A program made the position numbers and the translations under genes. From Carettochelys insculpta (taxonomy: Eukaryota > Chordata > Testudines > Carettochelyidae), in assembly GCF_033958435.1 (NCBI RefSeq), contig NC_134137.1:171195501-171259500 (forward strand): a DNA stretch of 64,000 nucleotides. Direction: 5' to 3'. Shown piece by piece: positions 44,197 to 56,936 of this stretch. The number at the start of each line of letters is the position of its first letter. The first letter of the stretch is position 1. The notes under the pieces are model-generated. The model saw nothing but the letters and a program-made list of their open reading frames with translations. It was not told the DNA's origin and made no database searches.

Positions 44197-45640
44197 TTAA
44201 AAACTGTGAATTTTATATTGTTGCTGTGCTGTCTGCTAGTCTGTGATACCAATGTAAAGGAAGGCGTGTGGTGAAACAAGAAACTGTTCTGTTGGTTGAG
44301 ATTGTGTTGGTTGGTTTTGTTTCTGGTTATAGAACAAGAGGATTTGATGGCCAGAATATTCAGTGCTTGGTCACTAGCATCTCTGCAGGAAAGTCTGTTA
44401 TACTCAACTCTGATCCTTGAGGAGCTTAATTAGTCTAGCTTCAGTCTTCACATGTTGCACAATGGCATTTTTAACAGGATCTCTTCTCTCACAGTTCAGG
44501 CTGTGAGGTTGAGGAGTTTCACAATATTTTTCAAGAAAGATTAGTAGGGCACCATAAACTACTTTCAACAGCAGCCTGTTTTCTGTTTTTTCTTTGACCT
44601 AGACAGTGGCTGTTTTTAACTATTCAAAGTCTATTTTTTATTGATGTCCGGAGATATAGTGCTAAAAAGCTATAGTGTTGTACTAGACACCCTACAAATG
44701 TGAACACAAGCCCTAAATGGTTACAACATTTCTCAATGGCCCAATACAGCATCCTGAAGAAGTTTATCATCATCTATCATTTGATATGTTGGCTTTACTA
44801 GCCCCTATGCCGTTATTGGGTCTTACACATATGTAACTTTTCTAAAAGCACCTTTCCTCCTTTGTATTCCTCACTCAAAAAAGGCCACTCCTGTTACCTG
44901 CAGATGTAAAAAAATGAACAGTAATTTTTCCTTAATGGACTTATTAAATTAATTCTGTTTTATTTTATTAGATTACTGTACTGTGTATAGCAAGTACTGG
45001 ATGGTGACAATTGCATTTGCTAGTTGTATATGTTTGTTTGGGTTTTGTCTTGTGTTTTGGAGGCAAATCATTCCTTGTTTACTGTGATGTTACCAGAGAC
45101 CAGAATGCAAGACTGAGTTGTTTATTTGTCTGTTGTCCTCCTTAGTTACTATATTTATGTTTCCAATAAAACAAGCCCTGATTTTGCCCATCATGTTTAG
45201 CCAAATATATTTTTCTCAGCATGGGTCCTATGACAGAAGGAACATATCTGCTTCTAATCTCCAACCTAATCATTGCACATTGTAATGCTGTTCTCAAAAG
45301 TGACAGTGGGAGGGATTAAGGCAATGCAGCCACAGATAGCAAGGCCAGTTCTAACATGCTTTAAGGGCAAGCTTCTTTTGCTTCATTACAAGAAGCTTAT
45401 TTTAATTCTGTGTTCCTATTAGGCATATGTTGAAGGCTGAAATTGTCTGTCTGGACAGAAGAGAGACATATACAAGTCCCTATCTAATGTAGCTCTTAAA
45501 GTAGATGCTCAGAGGAGAGTGAAATAGTCTTGTGGCATGACTAGTAAACCACAGTTTGAAAGCCCCACAGTACAATACACTGCTACTAAGTACCCTAAAT
45601 CCATCATTCCCTTAGTTAAATACTGTTACAGGTTGTACTT
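44197..45640 (+). other. Possible distal ICOSLG 3' UTR
   Basis: A/T-rich sequence without elements, ending soon after an AATAAA at 45165-45170. It could be the far 3' UTR if transcription reads through the nested transposons, or plain intergenic sequence. Confidence 0.35.
45165..45170 (+). terminator. Candidate distal polyadenylation signal (AATAAA)
   Basis: AATAAA within 'tttccaataaaacaagccct', with T-rich sequence downstream. If used, the ICOSLG 3' UTR would be about 3.7 kb. Confidence 0.3.
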
Positions 45641-45649
45641 CCTGCATCT

Positions 45650-46270
45650 GGCACTTTCAGGACCTGAGTGGTCCCAAACAAGGGGATTTGCTGCACCAGG
45701 GCAGATCAGGCCTTCTTTCTGCTCTGGGGTGGGGTGGGGTGGGAATGCTGCCAGCCTGCTGGCTGGGCTATCTGTGCCAGGCTGCCTGCCCCACATTGCC
45801 TGGGGGACTGCACCCAGGCTCCCTAACACGGGGCTGCCAGCCATGGCTTGCCGCAGGATGCCCAGCTGCAGGGCTCTGTGCCCTAGCCAAGCTGCCTGGT
45901 AGCTCCCCGCTGCTGCAGGGCTTCCCCGCCCTAGCCAGGTTCCCTGCTACCACAGGAATATCAGCAGGCTCTATGCCCCAGTTGGCTGCCCTGGCCCAAG
46001 CTCCCTGCTGTAGCTGGGCTCTCTGGCCAGCTCCCTGCCCCAGGACTCCCAATCCCATCTGGGCTTCTTACAGTGAGGCTCCTGCACCCGGCTCCCCACC
46101 CTGGTGCTGCCCCTGGCATTCCCCAGCATGGGCTTCCAGTGGGGGGGGGCTCCCTGCCACTAGCAGGGCTCCTCTTTGGACATGTGGAGCTCGAGCTCTC
46201 TCTCCAGATGCTCTCTGGTCCAGCAACATCTGTGGTCCTACTGGACCAGGGATGTTGCCGTCCAAGACAG
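45650..46270. repeat. G/C-rich decayed minisatellite
   Basis: Imperfect reiteration of 'ctgccccagctccctgctg'-like units. The open frames on both strands are compositional and lack domains. Confidence 0.5.
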
Positions 46271-46589
46271 TTTTGACCTGTATTTAAATTAATTTACCTA
46301 TTAAATATGCTTATCTCAAAATGCGAGCCCTCAACCTACTCGCACACCAGAGACTCCCGTGGGCTCTCCTTTCAATAGCCATTTGCATTGTCAAAGGGAT
46401 TTTATTAGAATTATTTTTTTCCATTATTAATAATCATATTCCTTTGTTCACTTGGTGGCTGATGCTGTGCAATTCAAGCCAGTGAGCGCATTAAGCAGTA
46501 ATTTTGGGGAACGCATGCTCAAACCCCTAAACACCATCTTCTGTCAGAGGCTTTCAAAAGCACTATACAAGGATTCGCAGAGTTGAAAG

Positions 46590-46885
46590 TTCTCCCAATG
46601 TGCATAATAAATTACCTCTACCCGTGAAAAAAAAAGATTGGGAAGACGGGTGCTTTCAAAATGGGGCTTCCTTTCGAAGAAGCCCCATCTGCGCGGCTAG
46701 TTTGCATTTCAAAAGCAGCTCTTTCAACTTGGCAAGCGGCCATCGTTATGCAACTGAGGTGCTGAATATTCATAGCAGTGCCTCATTCTCATTTTCGATC
46801 TGCTGCATTTACATGTCCCTTCTGAAAGGGGAGGGCGGTGGAGATGCAGCCATAGAGCCTATTTCGAAATAGAGCCGCGGTGTCC
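46590..46885. mobile_element. Palindromic DNA transposon fragment
   Basis: Paired blocks 'ggggcttcctttcgaagaag', 'gtgctgaatattcatagcag' and 'cttctgaaaggggagggcgg' have the same style as families A and B, but the ends are not resolved. Confidence 0.4.
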
Positions 46886-47127
46886 AATAAGAATTTGAAG
46901 ATCACCACACTTGTGGTTGTCATCCTCCCATATGCACCACAGCACCTCCGTCTAACTAAATGCCGTCCCCCAGGGCCAGGCACCCCCAACCTCCCTGTTC
47001 TAAAGCAATGCTGCTAACTCAGAGTCACCACCGCTGGAGGTACTGAGGCTGGAGCTGCCACCGCCACTGGGGCTGCCAAAGCAGCCAGAGCTACTGGAGT
47101 GGCAGGGGGCTGCCACCAGAGCCTCCA

Positions 47128-47151
47128 GGTCCACACACACACACACACACC
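47128..47151. repeat. (CA)n microsatellite
   Basis: About ten CA units within a G/C-rich stretch. Confidence 0.8.
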
Positions 47152-47339
47152 CCGGGGCTGCTGAAGTGACCAGAGAGGCTGGGACCTCTGCCACCAGGGC
47201 CTCACCAAGGCTCTGGCCACTGCCATGGCCATGCACATCTGCCACCAAGGGGAGGGGCAGGTGGCTGGAGGAGGAGACACCTTTAAAGGCTCCAAGAGCC
47301 ACCTGCTTCTCTACAGCCAGCATCGCCACATTGCAGCAT

Positions 47340-47515
47340 CCTCTTTGCCCTTGCACCTATTTTGAAATAGCTATTTTGAAATCGGCACTGTTCACCATGC
47401 AGTGAGGGTTACCTCGTAACCGCTAGTTCAAAATTATTTTGCCATAACAGTTGCATTGTGCTGACACTAGGTGAGTTATTTCGAAATCACTGCGCTGTGT
47501 AGCCCTACCCTGGCA
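47340..47515. mobile_element. Palindromic DNA transposon fragment
   Basis: 'ctattttgaaatagctattt' at one side, and 'gttatttcgaaatcactgcg' followed by 'gtgtagcccta' at the other. It resembles the terminal part of the palindromic families. Confidence 0.35.
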
Positions 47516-47779
47516 GTACAGTACATTAAACCCTGATGCCCTAACCACTAGCCCAACTTTCCCCTCTATCTTGATAGGCAATGCTTCTATTTCCAGTGTT
47601 TTCTTCTGCCTTCACACACTACAGGTCAACACAGAAGTGCCAAGATAGGCTTTTTTTAAAATGTTTTCTTATAAGCTGCCACAGAGCTATGCTGCCATTG
47701 CCATCTTGGTGGTGCACTAAATAGTGTTTGGTTAAAGAAGAGTCAGACAGCAGGTTAACAGGCCTGCAAGTTTGTTCTC

Positions 47780-48430
47780 AGTGTTAAAATTATATCCAAA
47801 GTTCAAGGCCAGCTACAACCATGACATCAGTCCATCTGACCTCCCCTATATCAACACTTTGGGTGCATCTACACCCCCGTTTCTCTTTCAAAAGAGATAT
47901 GCAAATGAGGTAAATTGAAAATGCAAATGGGTATATATTGACATATTTGGTGCATCATTTGCATATTCTAATCTTGAAAGAGCTTCTTCCGAAAGAAGAA
48001 AGCCAGTGTAGCTGCTGCTCTTTCAAAAGTAAGCCCATCTTCGAAAGAATCCTTCTTCCCTTTATTTAATGGGAAGAAGGATTCTTTCAGTGATGGGGTT
48101 TACTTTCGAAAGAGCAGCATCGACAGTGGCTTTCGTCTTTTGAAAGAAGCTCTTTCGAAATTAGAATACGCAAATGAGGGGCCAAATACGCAAATGTATA
48201 CCTCATTTGCATTTTGATTTACATCATTTGCATACCTCTTTCGAAAGAGAAACACAAGTGTAGACGCACCCTTCATGTCTTTACCGAGTGACCCCCTCTA
48301 CTGAGTACAGAAACTTGGGTTTGGCTAAAGCAAACCTTCCAGAAAGGGATCCAGTCTGGCCTTGAAGACAGCCACGTGTGGAGAAGCCACTATTTCCCTT
48401 GATAGTTTGGTCCAGTGGCTAATCACCATT
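47780..48430 (-). mobile_element. CR1 LINE 3' fragment, split by a family B element
   Basis: CR1-like 'gttcaaggccag', 'catcagtccatctgacctcc' precede 47861, and 'ccttgaagacagccacgtgt', 'ttggtccagtggctaatcac' follow 48272, in the order of one minus-oriented CR1 copy. The family B element lies between. Confidence 0.65.
47861..48271. mobile_element. Palindromic DNA transposon, family B
   Basis: Ends GGGTGCATCTACAC and GTGTAGACGCACCC, with arms meeting near 48065. It is flanked by TTT on the left and TTC on the right, an imperfect 3-bp duplication. It is the best preserved family B copy in its arms and interrupts a CR1 fragment. Confidence 0.82.
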
Positions 48431-49260
48431 ATGCTTTCACCACACCCCTGCTGCCCCAAGGCCTCCTCTGGGAGCCAGGCCCACGTGCTGTAGGGGCAGG
48501 CCCCCCCAGACACTCTGGCCCCAGAATACAAAGTGGGAGGGTGCACAGCCCCGGCCTTCCTGGCCCTGGACCACAGGGAGGATAGGCAGCCCCAGCCTCA
48601 GCATAGCTGAAGCCTGGGGAGACGGAGAAGCTGCACGGTAGCAGAGGTAGCATGAGGACAGAGGGTGGCCAGAGCCACTCCTGGCCGTTTGGGAAGGCAT
48701 TACCTGCCTCTGATACCCTGGTCTGCTGATGGGGGGTGTCCCCCACAGGTAAAGGGGGCAATTGTCCCTGGAGCTCCACCCACTGCCACAGCAGCCAGAG
48801 CTGAGCCCCTTTGAAATCCTGCAGCAGCACTGCTCTGGCTACCCAGGCTGCCCGTGGCTGTCCAAGAGCGGCAGGGACATGGCGGGGGGGGCGCTGCCCA
48901 GCATTGTGGTCCAGGCAGTGCTGAGGTCTGACTGCCATTGGCCCCGCCCCTTTCGTGACAGAGTCAGGTCTCCTACCCACCTGGCCTTGGGTCCCACAAT
49001 GACTGTCGGCGCCACTGCTGATACGCACCACTCATGTTATCTAGCTGCGGCTTCCAAGCAGCCATTCTTTTTTGGCCTTTCCGTGTTACTTTTAAGGGCC
49101 TGTAAGAAATTAGCATTCTTGCTCCATGAAGGCACTTGTACACTGTAATCCCAAGTCTCTTTTGGAAAAGCCAAATAAATTTAGCTCTAAGTGCCTTTCC
49201 AAAAGACTTTGTCCCCAGCCCTCAAACCACGTTTATGGCTCTGTTTTTCAGCTGGCCTTT
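48431..49260. other. Unassigned G/C-rich stretch
   Basis: 48431-49000 is G/C-rich with open frames on both strands that carry no domain; it is probably compositional. Confidence 0.35.
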
Positions 49261-49261
49261 A

Positions 49262-49300
49262 AATAGGCACAGAGAGGTAGCCATGTTAGTCCATCTTTTT
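49262..49300 (-). mobile_element. Short Penelope-like tail fragment
   Basis: 'agaggtagccatgttagtcc' is the complement of the terminal 'actaacatggctaccts' block of the hairpin family; only the last about 30 bases are present. Confidence 0.4.
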
Positions 49301-49645
49301 CAAATGTGGATGCCAGAACTGTATGTATATTCCAATACTGGTGTCACCAGTGACATTTACAAAGATAAAACCACTTCGCTCTTTCCTCTGCTTAAATAGC
49401 CATAGTTCATTGTTTTGCCACTTCACTGTGCTGAGAACTCGTGTTCCGTTGGTTGTCCACCACAACTGCCAAACACTTGTCAGTCAATGTTTTCCAGAGT
49501 GCAGTCCTTAGTCTATAGGTACAACCTGCATTTCTTGTTCCAAGAGGCATAACTTTGCACTAGGTTGCATTATAAAGCATTTTGTCTGGCTCCAGCTTGC
49601 CAAGACCCAGAGACTGGTCTAGAAGACTGCCTGTCAACATCATTT

Positions 49646-49840
49646 TGAGAACGACAAGAAGTCCTGCGGCACCTTTTTGACTAACAGATATTTTGGCACA
49701 TAAGCTTTCATTGGCATCTGATGAAGTGGGTCTTTGCCCACGAACGCTTGTACTCCAAAATATCTGTTAATCTATAAGGTGCCACAGGACTTCTTGTTGT
49801 TCCCAAAGGTACAGACTAACATGGCTTCCTCTGTGAGACT
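49646..49840. mobile_element. Short hairpin insertion of inverted Penelope-like tails
   Basis: Minus then plus tail copies ('gactaacagatattttggca' against 'ccaaaatatctgttaatcta'), ending 'cagactaacatggcttcctc'. It is flanked by a 14-bp duplication with one mismatch, TGTCAACATMATTT (49632-49645 and 49841-49854). The longer copy is the plus one, opposite to the elements at 11387 and 40864. Confidence 0.8.
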
Positions 49841-49854
49841 TGTCAACATAATTT

Positions 49855-52800
49855 GTAACTCCACTAACCTTTATGTCAGCTACAAATCTGATCAGAAATG
49901 ATTTTGCAGTTACTTCTAGATCATTGATGAAAATCCTTCAGTGTCAGGCCTGGTACCAATCCCTACAGAACCCTTCATTCTATGCCAACCCCCCCATCGT
50001 CCACTACTTTTTGAGATCTGTCAACTAGTCATTTCTTAAACCACATGTATGTATTTCACTGATACACTATAGTGCCAGTCCTTTAACTGGAATGTTGTAG
50101 AGCCCTAACTCCAACACCTCACAAAAGGCAAAGTAAATTAGGTCTACACTAGTTTTTTTTTTTTAATCAGCCAAACTTGTTATTTCATCAATCTGCTTTT
50201 AACACCTACTTCCATAAAGTCCTGTTGACAGGCATGAGTTATATTCCTATTCTTTACCAATTGAATCCTCTGTCAGCATTTTTGTTATTTTGCCACACTG
50301 CCACACATGTCAAAATATGCCACTTTTTAAATCATAGTTAAAAGAAGATGACAGCAGGAGATAATGGTGTAAATATTTGTACTCTTCCCAAATATTACAA
50401 TAAGTACAAAATGTCAGACCAATCACAAGGCAGCTGGAACCATCTTATCAGAAATCTCATCATAAACAGATATAGCAGGCTGATATGATAAACTTCAAGT
50501 GAATTTTAGGTCATTCGGTACTGACAGTACACAATGTGAATTATTATTGCTGTGTTTTGCACTTTTTATGTTTAATGTGGGCAGCAAATACGAGTTTCCT
50601 AATAATTTATAATAATCATATCAAGTGACTGAAGATGGAACTAAATTCCACTGTGCCCCACCACCATCCCCTCACACACACACACGCACACCAGTTTTTC
50701 TCTGACAACTTTAATTTTGGTTATTGCTGCTAAACCACCAAATGCAGCTGGGCAGAAAACAGAATTTCTGTCCTGTGGGGGAACAAATCCTAATTTGGTA
50801 TAAAAAGTCTAAAATTCCATGTATTAAAAAAAAAGGGGGGGGGGGGACAAGAAAAAATAAAGCCAGAGAAATTCCCTGTCAGAAGAAGTGAAATGGAGTT
50901 TTTGAGCTTGCCTGTTTCCTGCTTCATTGGCAGGGGGGCTGCCTGACCTGGCAGGCAGCAGGGGACAAGTTAACAGAGGAGTTGGTCGGCTCAGGGAAAT
51001 AGCTACTTGGAGATATAGGAACATGGGGAATCCAGGGAGTCCAGGAGTAATCCGCCAAGCAAGTGAGCAGCCATCAACCTACCCAAAGGTTGAAAGTGGA
51101 ATCAATGCAATCCCTATGTTCCCACTGAATGTTTTGGTTCCAACAAATCAGCATTTTCAGATGGGGAAAACGTCTATGAAAACATTTTTGCCCAGCTTCA
51201 TGATACCGAGCAAACTTCCCATCTGTACGGCCATTTCTTTGCCCACTGACCTATGGATACCTGTGCGCTGTGTTTGTTATTAAGGTCATGAACCAAGTCA
51301 GAGCACTGATGCTGATTTAGCCCTCATTTTTCTGTCTAGTCACTCACCATGCTCATTCAAACAATCCCTGCCAGCTCAGAGCGAGTGAAGAATTACCACA
51401 GGAGGAGTAACTACATTTCAAGTTGTATGAGCAGTTCCACTAGCCACCCCCTACCTACTTTGAGTCCCTCTTAACTTTCTGAAACCTTCACCTTTCAGAA
51501 TGAAATTCTGCTTTTTAACTTTTCCTGAAGGACGAGATTTGTCCGTAAAGTTTGGAATTAGCAGCCAAAAATAATTGATGTGGGGGAAAAAAAGCAAACG
51601 CTTTTCCCCATTGTAAAAAAAAGGGCTTGCAGAGTTTGTTCTTGACAGCTCTAGCAATGTGCCCCTGTCACACTCCATCACTGGGTATTTGAAAGTGAAT
51701 TTCATATGGAAAAAAAAAAACCCTGAGGGAAGAGAAGTACTTTTTCATTACCAGTAAATATCTGTCTTGATAATTGCCTGGAGTAACCCATCTTTGAACA
51801 GCATACCTTTTTTTATGTACAGGAGGATGTGGTGCACGGTGCTAGCAGTTTTGGCAATGTTACACACATTGAGAAATTGTACTGGGCCTGCATTCAAGCA
51901 GCAGTGAGTCAAGCTCCACTCTACAAGTTCCACATCTGAGGCATGAAAATTGCGCCAAAGTATGTCTGAACTGATGGCTGAATTTTCTCAGGAATTGAAG
52001 AAAAGACCAGAGGCATTGTCATTATTCTCAATGTTCAAATCACATAACTCACCCTCGTCTAGAGCAGGAGGTCACAAAATCCTGAGTTTTAGGCTCATTT
52101 CTTCCACTGACTGTGTGTACTCCACAACCCTTCATCTGGTGTTTTTCTTAGCACTCCCGTTCCATAAGTCCTGGGGCTGTGTAAGATTCTCAGTTTTGAT
52201 TTAAAACTATTTACAGTCTGTCCCTGCCTGAATGGCAAAATTGTCAGCGATCTCTGTGCAAACAGAGTCCAACCTTTCCTATTGCACTTGCTGATTTTCT
52301 AGTTGTCAGAAAAATCATTGCTTGGTTCCCCCTTCTGCTCTCCCCACCACAAAGAACTGCACACATTAACAATCATTTATATTTTACTCTCAAGTAAATG
52401 CATATTTGCCCTTTCTTCTGACATGCTGAGTGTACACATGCGAGCGTAACACCAGAAACACATAATAATGCAGCTGAAGTCAGTATCTGGGGTCTGAACT
52501 TTTACAGAACCAAGCTCGTGTTTTCTTCTGTGAGTGACATGAAATTGCTCCTTTCAGGTTTTCCAGGATCAGAGTCTAGTTTTCCAGCGTGGGCCCCATT
52601 TTTCACCTTGATGAGATCCATGCACCCCCTTATGATAGCGTGCAATCCCAGAAGTCCCCTTGGCATGTTCCCCAGTGTGCTGATCATCCCACTGACACCT
52701 GTCTTTTTGTTCTCTGGGCGTCCCTGCCACCCTGTCCTGCTAGGCCAGATCCCCTGGTCTCCCTCAGCAAAGGCACAGAGTCAAGGTTACTGCCCCCCCG

Positions 52801-52960
52801 TAGAGTAATGCAGATACTGATTTACTTCAGCTCTGGGAGGATGCAATTCTAGAGCACAGCACCCAGAACATCAACCCAAAATGGACCAAACCCCAATAAA
52901 TCCATCTCTCTGTGTGCAAAAGATTTGCACAGGGAGGGCTCATCAGGCAAGTCCTCTTTG
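49855..52960. other. Intergenic stretch, no gene seen
   Basis: A/T-rich, with a short (CA)n near 50678, a G-run at 50836-50847 and an A-run at 51710-51720. No gene or assignable element. Confidence 0.45.
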
Positions 52961-52961
52961 G

Positions 52962-54993
52962 CTGCATCTATACTTTGAGATAAAATCCATTTTATTAAAA
53001 TTGATTTCTTAATGTTTGATTTTGTACATTCAGTTTTGAGCATCTACATCTTCCCACATGCTCCCCACAAAATCAACTTATGGCTCCCACACACTAGTAG
53101 CTTATATCAAGCTTAAATCAAGCGCTGCTGCAGTGTATTGTGGGAACCTATCCCATAGTCCTCTGAGCCCCATTGCATTCTGGCCCCACAAGTAGATGTG
53201 GGTATATGACAACATCTTCCCACATTTCATTCCCCTCTTTCCCCTGCCGTGTTAAGTATGTCAGAGTAGATACGGGTGTTACACTGAAACTCAAATGATT
53301 CATCAGGCTAAAAGACACCAGACTACAGCCAGGTTTGCACACGAAAAAGAAGACCCTTAGGACACGAATATTTCCTGCTGCAAGCCTTACTTCGACAACT
53401 GTGGTAGTTGTATAGCTAATACATTGCCTTCATAGAGGCATGTATGGTTCAGGGTTGCTACAAGACTCCCAGCTACAGCCAGCCCCTCAAAATCACAACT
53501 GCTGAGGGAGACATCCTTCAGGCAGCTAAAAGAGCCCTGGCTACAGCCAGCCCCCAAAAATCATGACCCTCACTGCGCGCAATGTGTCTAGCACCTCGCA
53601 CAGCACGTCCTTTTATTGCTTCGGGGTCAAGCCATGTGATGTGACCAGGCATGAGAACGTTCCCATGTCACCTCCAGAGGGAGAGAAAGGAGGGATGTGG
53701 GGTCAGGACAACATGTAAACAGCTGAAAAGAAGTTTCTTGTACTACCAGGCAAGCATGACCCCCACCTGCAGCCTTGGGCTACGTCTACACGTGAAGCCA
53801 ACATCGAAATAGGCTGTTTCGATGAATAACGTCTACACGTCCTCCAGGGCTGGCAACGTCAACGTTCAACTTCGACGTTGCGCGGCACCACATCGAAATA
53901 GGCGCTGCGAGGGTATGTCTACACGCCAAAGTAGCACACATCGAAATAAGGGTGCCAGGCACAGCTGCAGACAGGGTCACAGGGCGGACTCAACAGCAAG
54001 CCGCTCCCTTAAAGGGCCCCTCCCACACACAATTGCACTAAACAACACAAGATCCACAGAGCCGACAACTGGTTGCAGACCCTGTGCCTGCAGCATGGAT
54101 CCTCAGCTGCCTCAGCAGCAGCCAGAAGCCCTGGGCTAAGGGCTGCTGCCCACAGTGACCATAGAGCCCCGCAGGGGCTGGAGAGAGAGCATCTCTCAAC
54201 CCCCCAGCTGATGGCCGCCATGGAGGACCCAGCAATTTCGACGTTGCGGGACGCAGATCGTCTACACGGTCCCTACTTTGACGTTGAACGTCGAAGTAGG
54301 GCGCTATTCCGATCCCCTCATGAGGTTAGCGACTTCGACGTCTCGCTGCCTAACGTCGAAGTTAACTTCGAAATAGCGCCCGACGCGTGTAGCCGCGACG
54401 GGCGCTATTTCAAAGTTAGTGCCGCTACTTCGAAGTAGCGTGCACGTGTAGACACAGCTTTGCTGATACATGGTACTTGGGAGCAGCGGCTGGCACCAGG
54501 CAGCACAGAAAAAAAAGTAGCTAGCAGAGATATACACAGAAGCACAGACCACACAGCTGTGCTCCTACCAAAGAAAAAGATAGAAGATTTTTCAGCCTCT
54601 CATGACTCTACAGCCATGGGCTTTCAGGTGCTGAATTTTAACGGTCCTGTTGCCTAATTCCTATGCAATTGAGAGCAGTGGAGATGAAAGAGGCCAGAGC
54701 GGAGAACTGTGGGGCATATATGGAACATCTGTGAAGGCTAATGAATTTGATTTAAAGACATGCCGCATCCTCCCTACCCTTCATTTGGATTCTTAAATTC
54801 AAATAAAACCCTACACCCATCAGGTTACTTTGATTTTAGGATTTCGATATCATGTCGATTTTACTGTTCCATAAATCGAATTAATTTAAATAAATAATTT
54901 AAACAAATTGAGAATTTACAAAGAGGTCAGACAGTGGGAAAAATCAGGCTAACTGACTCAAAATTGATTTTATCTTGTAGTGTAGATTCAGCC
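52962..54993. mobile_element. Inverted-repeat DNA transposon, split by family C
   Basis: The left end 'ggctgcatctatactttgag' with 'ataaaatccattttatta' is mirrored by the right end 'attgattttatcttgtagtg' and 'tagattcagcct'. The outer length is about 2 kb, of which 682 bases are the inserted family C copy. The middle also contains unassigned sequence (53160-53770), so further insertions are possible. Confidence 0.55.
53778..54459. mobile_element. Palindromic DNA transposon, family C, copy 2
   Basis: Same arms and centre as 43239-43943. A TTG duplication flanks it (53775-53777 and 54460-54462). The central frame starts at 54096 with the same MDPQLPQQQPEAL but stops after 14 codons, earlier than in copy 1. 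Confidence 0.8.
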
Positions 54994-55540
54994 TTTATCA
55001 ATGAAAAGGAGATATGCACCGTGATAGCCCCCTCCAGGTAATAATTACTTACATTTGGCTAGCTTGTAAATAAGACTTTTTATTAAGCAAAACCAGCATA
55101 ATTTAAGTGGTCATTAGTAAAAACAGACAGATCAAAGTGAGTTACAAGTCAAAGTAAAAGAAAAACAACATAGCTAGTTTGAACTTCCCTAAGAGACTTA
55201 CAGCATTCACATTCTTACCTTAAAGAACAGTTCTTGTGTCAGGTAAAATCTTCAAACTGGAACAGATCTTTTTTCTGATTTGGGTCAACAGCCTTTCATA
55301 GCCCTTTGTTTCCTCATACATTGTGTCGTGGAATTTCCAAAGTAAGCTGAAGACCAAGGACCTGAAAGTTTTCCATTGCTTCAATAGCCTTTCCTCTGGG
55401 TGAAAACCCTTTGTTTAGCATTCCACTCTCATAGAAAAACACTTGATTCCAAAACGGAGGCCCATATAAGGTGGCATTCCAATCAGCCAATCATACAAGT
55501 GGGGTGTGTGCGCCTGGGAACAGCACAGTTAAGTCTCCCC
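54994..55540. other. Unassigned stretch, possibly repeat-derived
   Basis: A/T-rich sequence with 'cttgattccaaaacggaggc' and 'cattccaatcagccaatcat' near its end. These read like the edge of a dispersed repeat, but nothing in the window confirms it. Confidence 0.3.
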
Positions 55541-55905
55541 CTAATTACCCAGACCCCTCCCCTTCTACAGCCTGCCCCTGCAACCCCTTCTGCCCAGACT
55601 TCCACTCCCCTGCCTGCTTCTGCATTCCCCCCACCCAGACCCCCAGCTGCTGCCTGCTCCTGCATGTCCTCCTTTCCAGACCCCCATGCCCGCCCACACC
55701 TGTATCCCACTCCCACCCAAATAACCCATCCCCAGCCTGCTCCTTCACCCCAGTCCTGCCAAGATCACATACCCGCAGCCCATTCATGCATCCTCTCACC
55801 CTCCCTGACCCCCAAGCCTCAGCTTGCTCCCCCTACCTTCCCTCCTGCCTTGACCCCACACCCCATGCCCACTTCCTGGAAGCCTTTCCCACACTAAATC
55901 CCTCA
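55540..55905. repeat. C-rich low-complexity tract
   Basis: Imperfect reiteration of 'cctgcctcctgcacccc'-type words. Open proline/serine-rich frames are a by-product. Confidence 0.5.
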
Positions 55906-55929
55906 TATTTGGGTCCACCCTAGAACTTA

Positions 55930-56506
55930 GGAGGCCCACAAAGTGTGAAGGGAGTGTCTAGTTTTTCAACTGGGGACCACATCAATGGGGATTGTTTTAG
56001 TTGTGATTTTTTTTTGCTTCTCATTTATATGGGCCTCAGTTGATTTTTCTCTGACTCAGTGGAACCTGACCCAAAAGAGGTTCCCCATCCCTGCCTTAGT
56101 GTTTAACTCTGGTCAGCTGAAATCTGAAACATTTGAAATTAGGCCCCCTTTTGGAGCGAGAATGATACCTGTTTGTTTTGCCAGTTTTTTCCCATGTATT
56201 AACTGAAATATTACTCTTGGGTTTTGGTTGATATTTCCCTTACCCTTTTAGGTCAATAGGCCTTAGCCATTGGGATCACTGCCAATGAACTCCTGCTAAT
56301 TTTTAACAGTAAGTTTCAGCTGAGGACCATTGTTGCCCCCTATTTGTATTTGTGAAGAAGCTTGCCCTGACTGCTTATGTTTTGACCTATACAGCAATGG
56401 ACTTTGGCAGAACACAGGTATGTGATGGCTGTTATCTTCTTGTTGTTTTACACATTCTGAACCGCTAACCCTCCTTGTTAGTCTTCTAGCTCAACAGAAA
56501 GTACAA
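55930..56506. other. Intergenic stretch, nothing recognised
   Basis: No gene, RNA or element could be supported here. Confidence 0.4.
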
Positions 56507-56509
56507 CTT

Positions 56510-56933
56510 GGCCGTGTCTACACTAGCCCCAAACTTCGAAATGGCCATGCAAATGGCCATTTCGAAGTTTACTAATGAAGCGCTGAAATGCATATTCAGC
56601 GCTTCATGAGCATGCGGGCGGCCGCAGCACTTCGAAATTGATGTGCCTCGCCGCCGCGCGGCTCGTCCTGACAGGGCTCCTTTTCAAAAGGACTCTGCCT
56701 GCTTCGAAGTCCCCTTATTCCCATCAGCTCATAGGAATAAGGGGACTTCGAAGCAGGTGGAGTCCTTTCGAAAAGGAGCCCCGTCAGGACGAGCCGCGCG
56801 GTGGCGAGGCACATCAATTTTGAAGTGCCGCGGCTGCCCGCATGCTAACAAAGCGCTGAATATGCATTTCAGCGCTTCATTAGTAAACTTCGAAATGGCC
56901 ATTTCGAAGTTTGGGGCTAGTGTCGACGTAGCC
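56510..56933. mobile_element. Palindromic DNA transposon, family A, best copy
   Basis: Ends GGCCGTGTCTACACTAGCC and GGCTAGTGTCGACGTAGCC. The arms are nearly perfect complements meeting near 56722, flanked by a CTT duplication (56507-56509 and 56934-56936). No transposase is present. Confidence 0.88.
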
Positions 56934-56936
56934 CTT

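Noticed and set aside
45688..46287. A 199-codon frame in G/C-rich sequence downstream of ICOSLG
   Set aside because: The frame follows reiterated short words, and similar-length frames occur on the other strand; it is a low-complexity artefact.
47861..48271. Evenly spaced repeats that could suggest a CRISPR-like array
   Set aside because: The repetition is a single palindrome with two arms, not direct repeats with spacers, and the genome is eukaryotic.
48429..49031. A 200-codon minus-strand frame
   Set aside because: It overlaps a CR1 fragment at one end and G/C-rich sequence elsewhere; no domain and no splice context.
55400..55923. Proline/serine-rich frames of 150-165 codons
   Set aside because: They come from a C-rich repeat tract and have no start context or domain.
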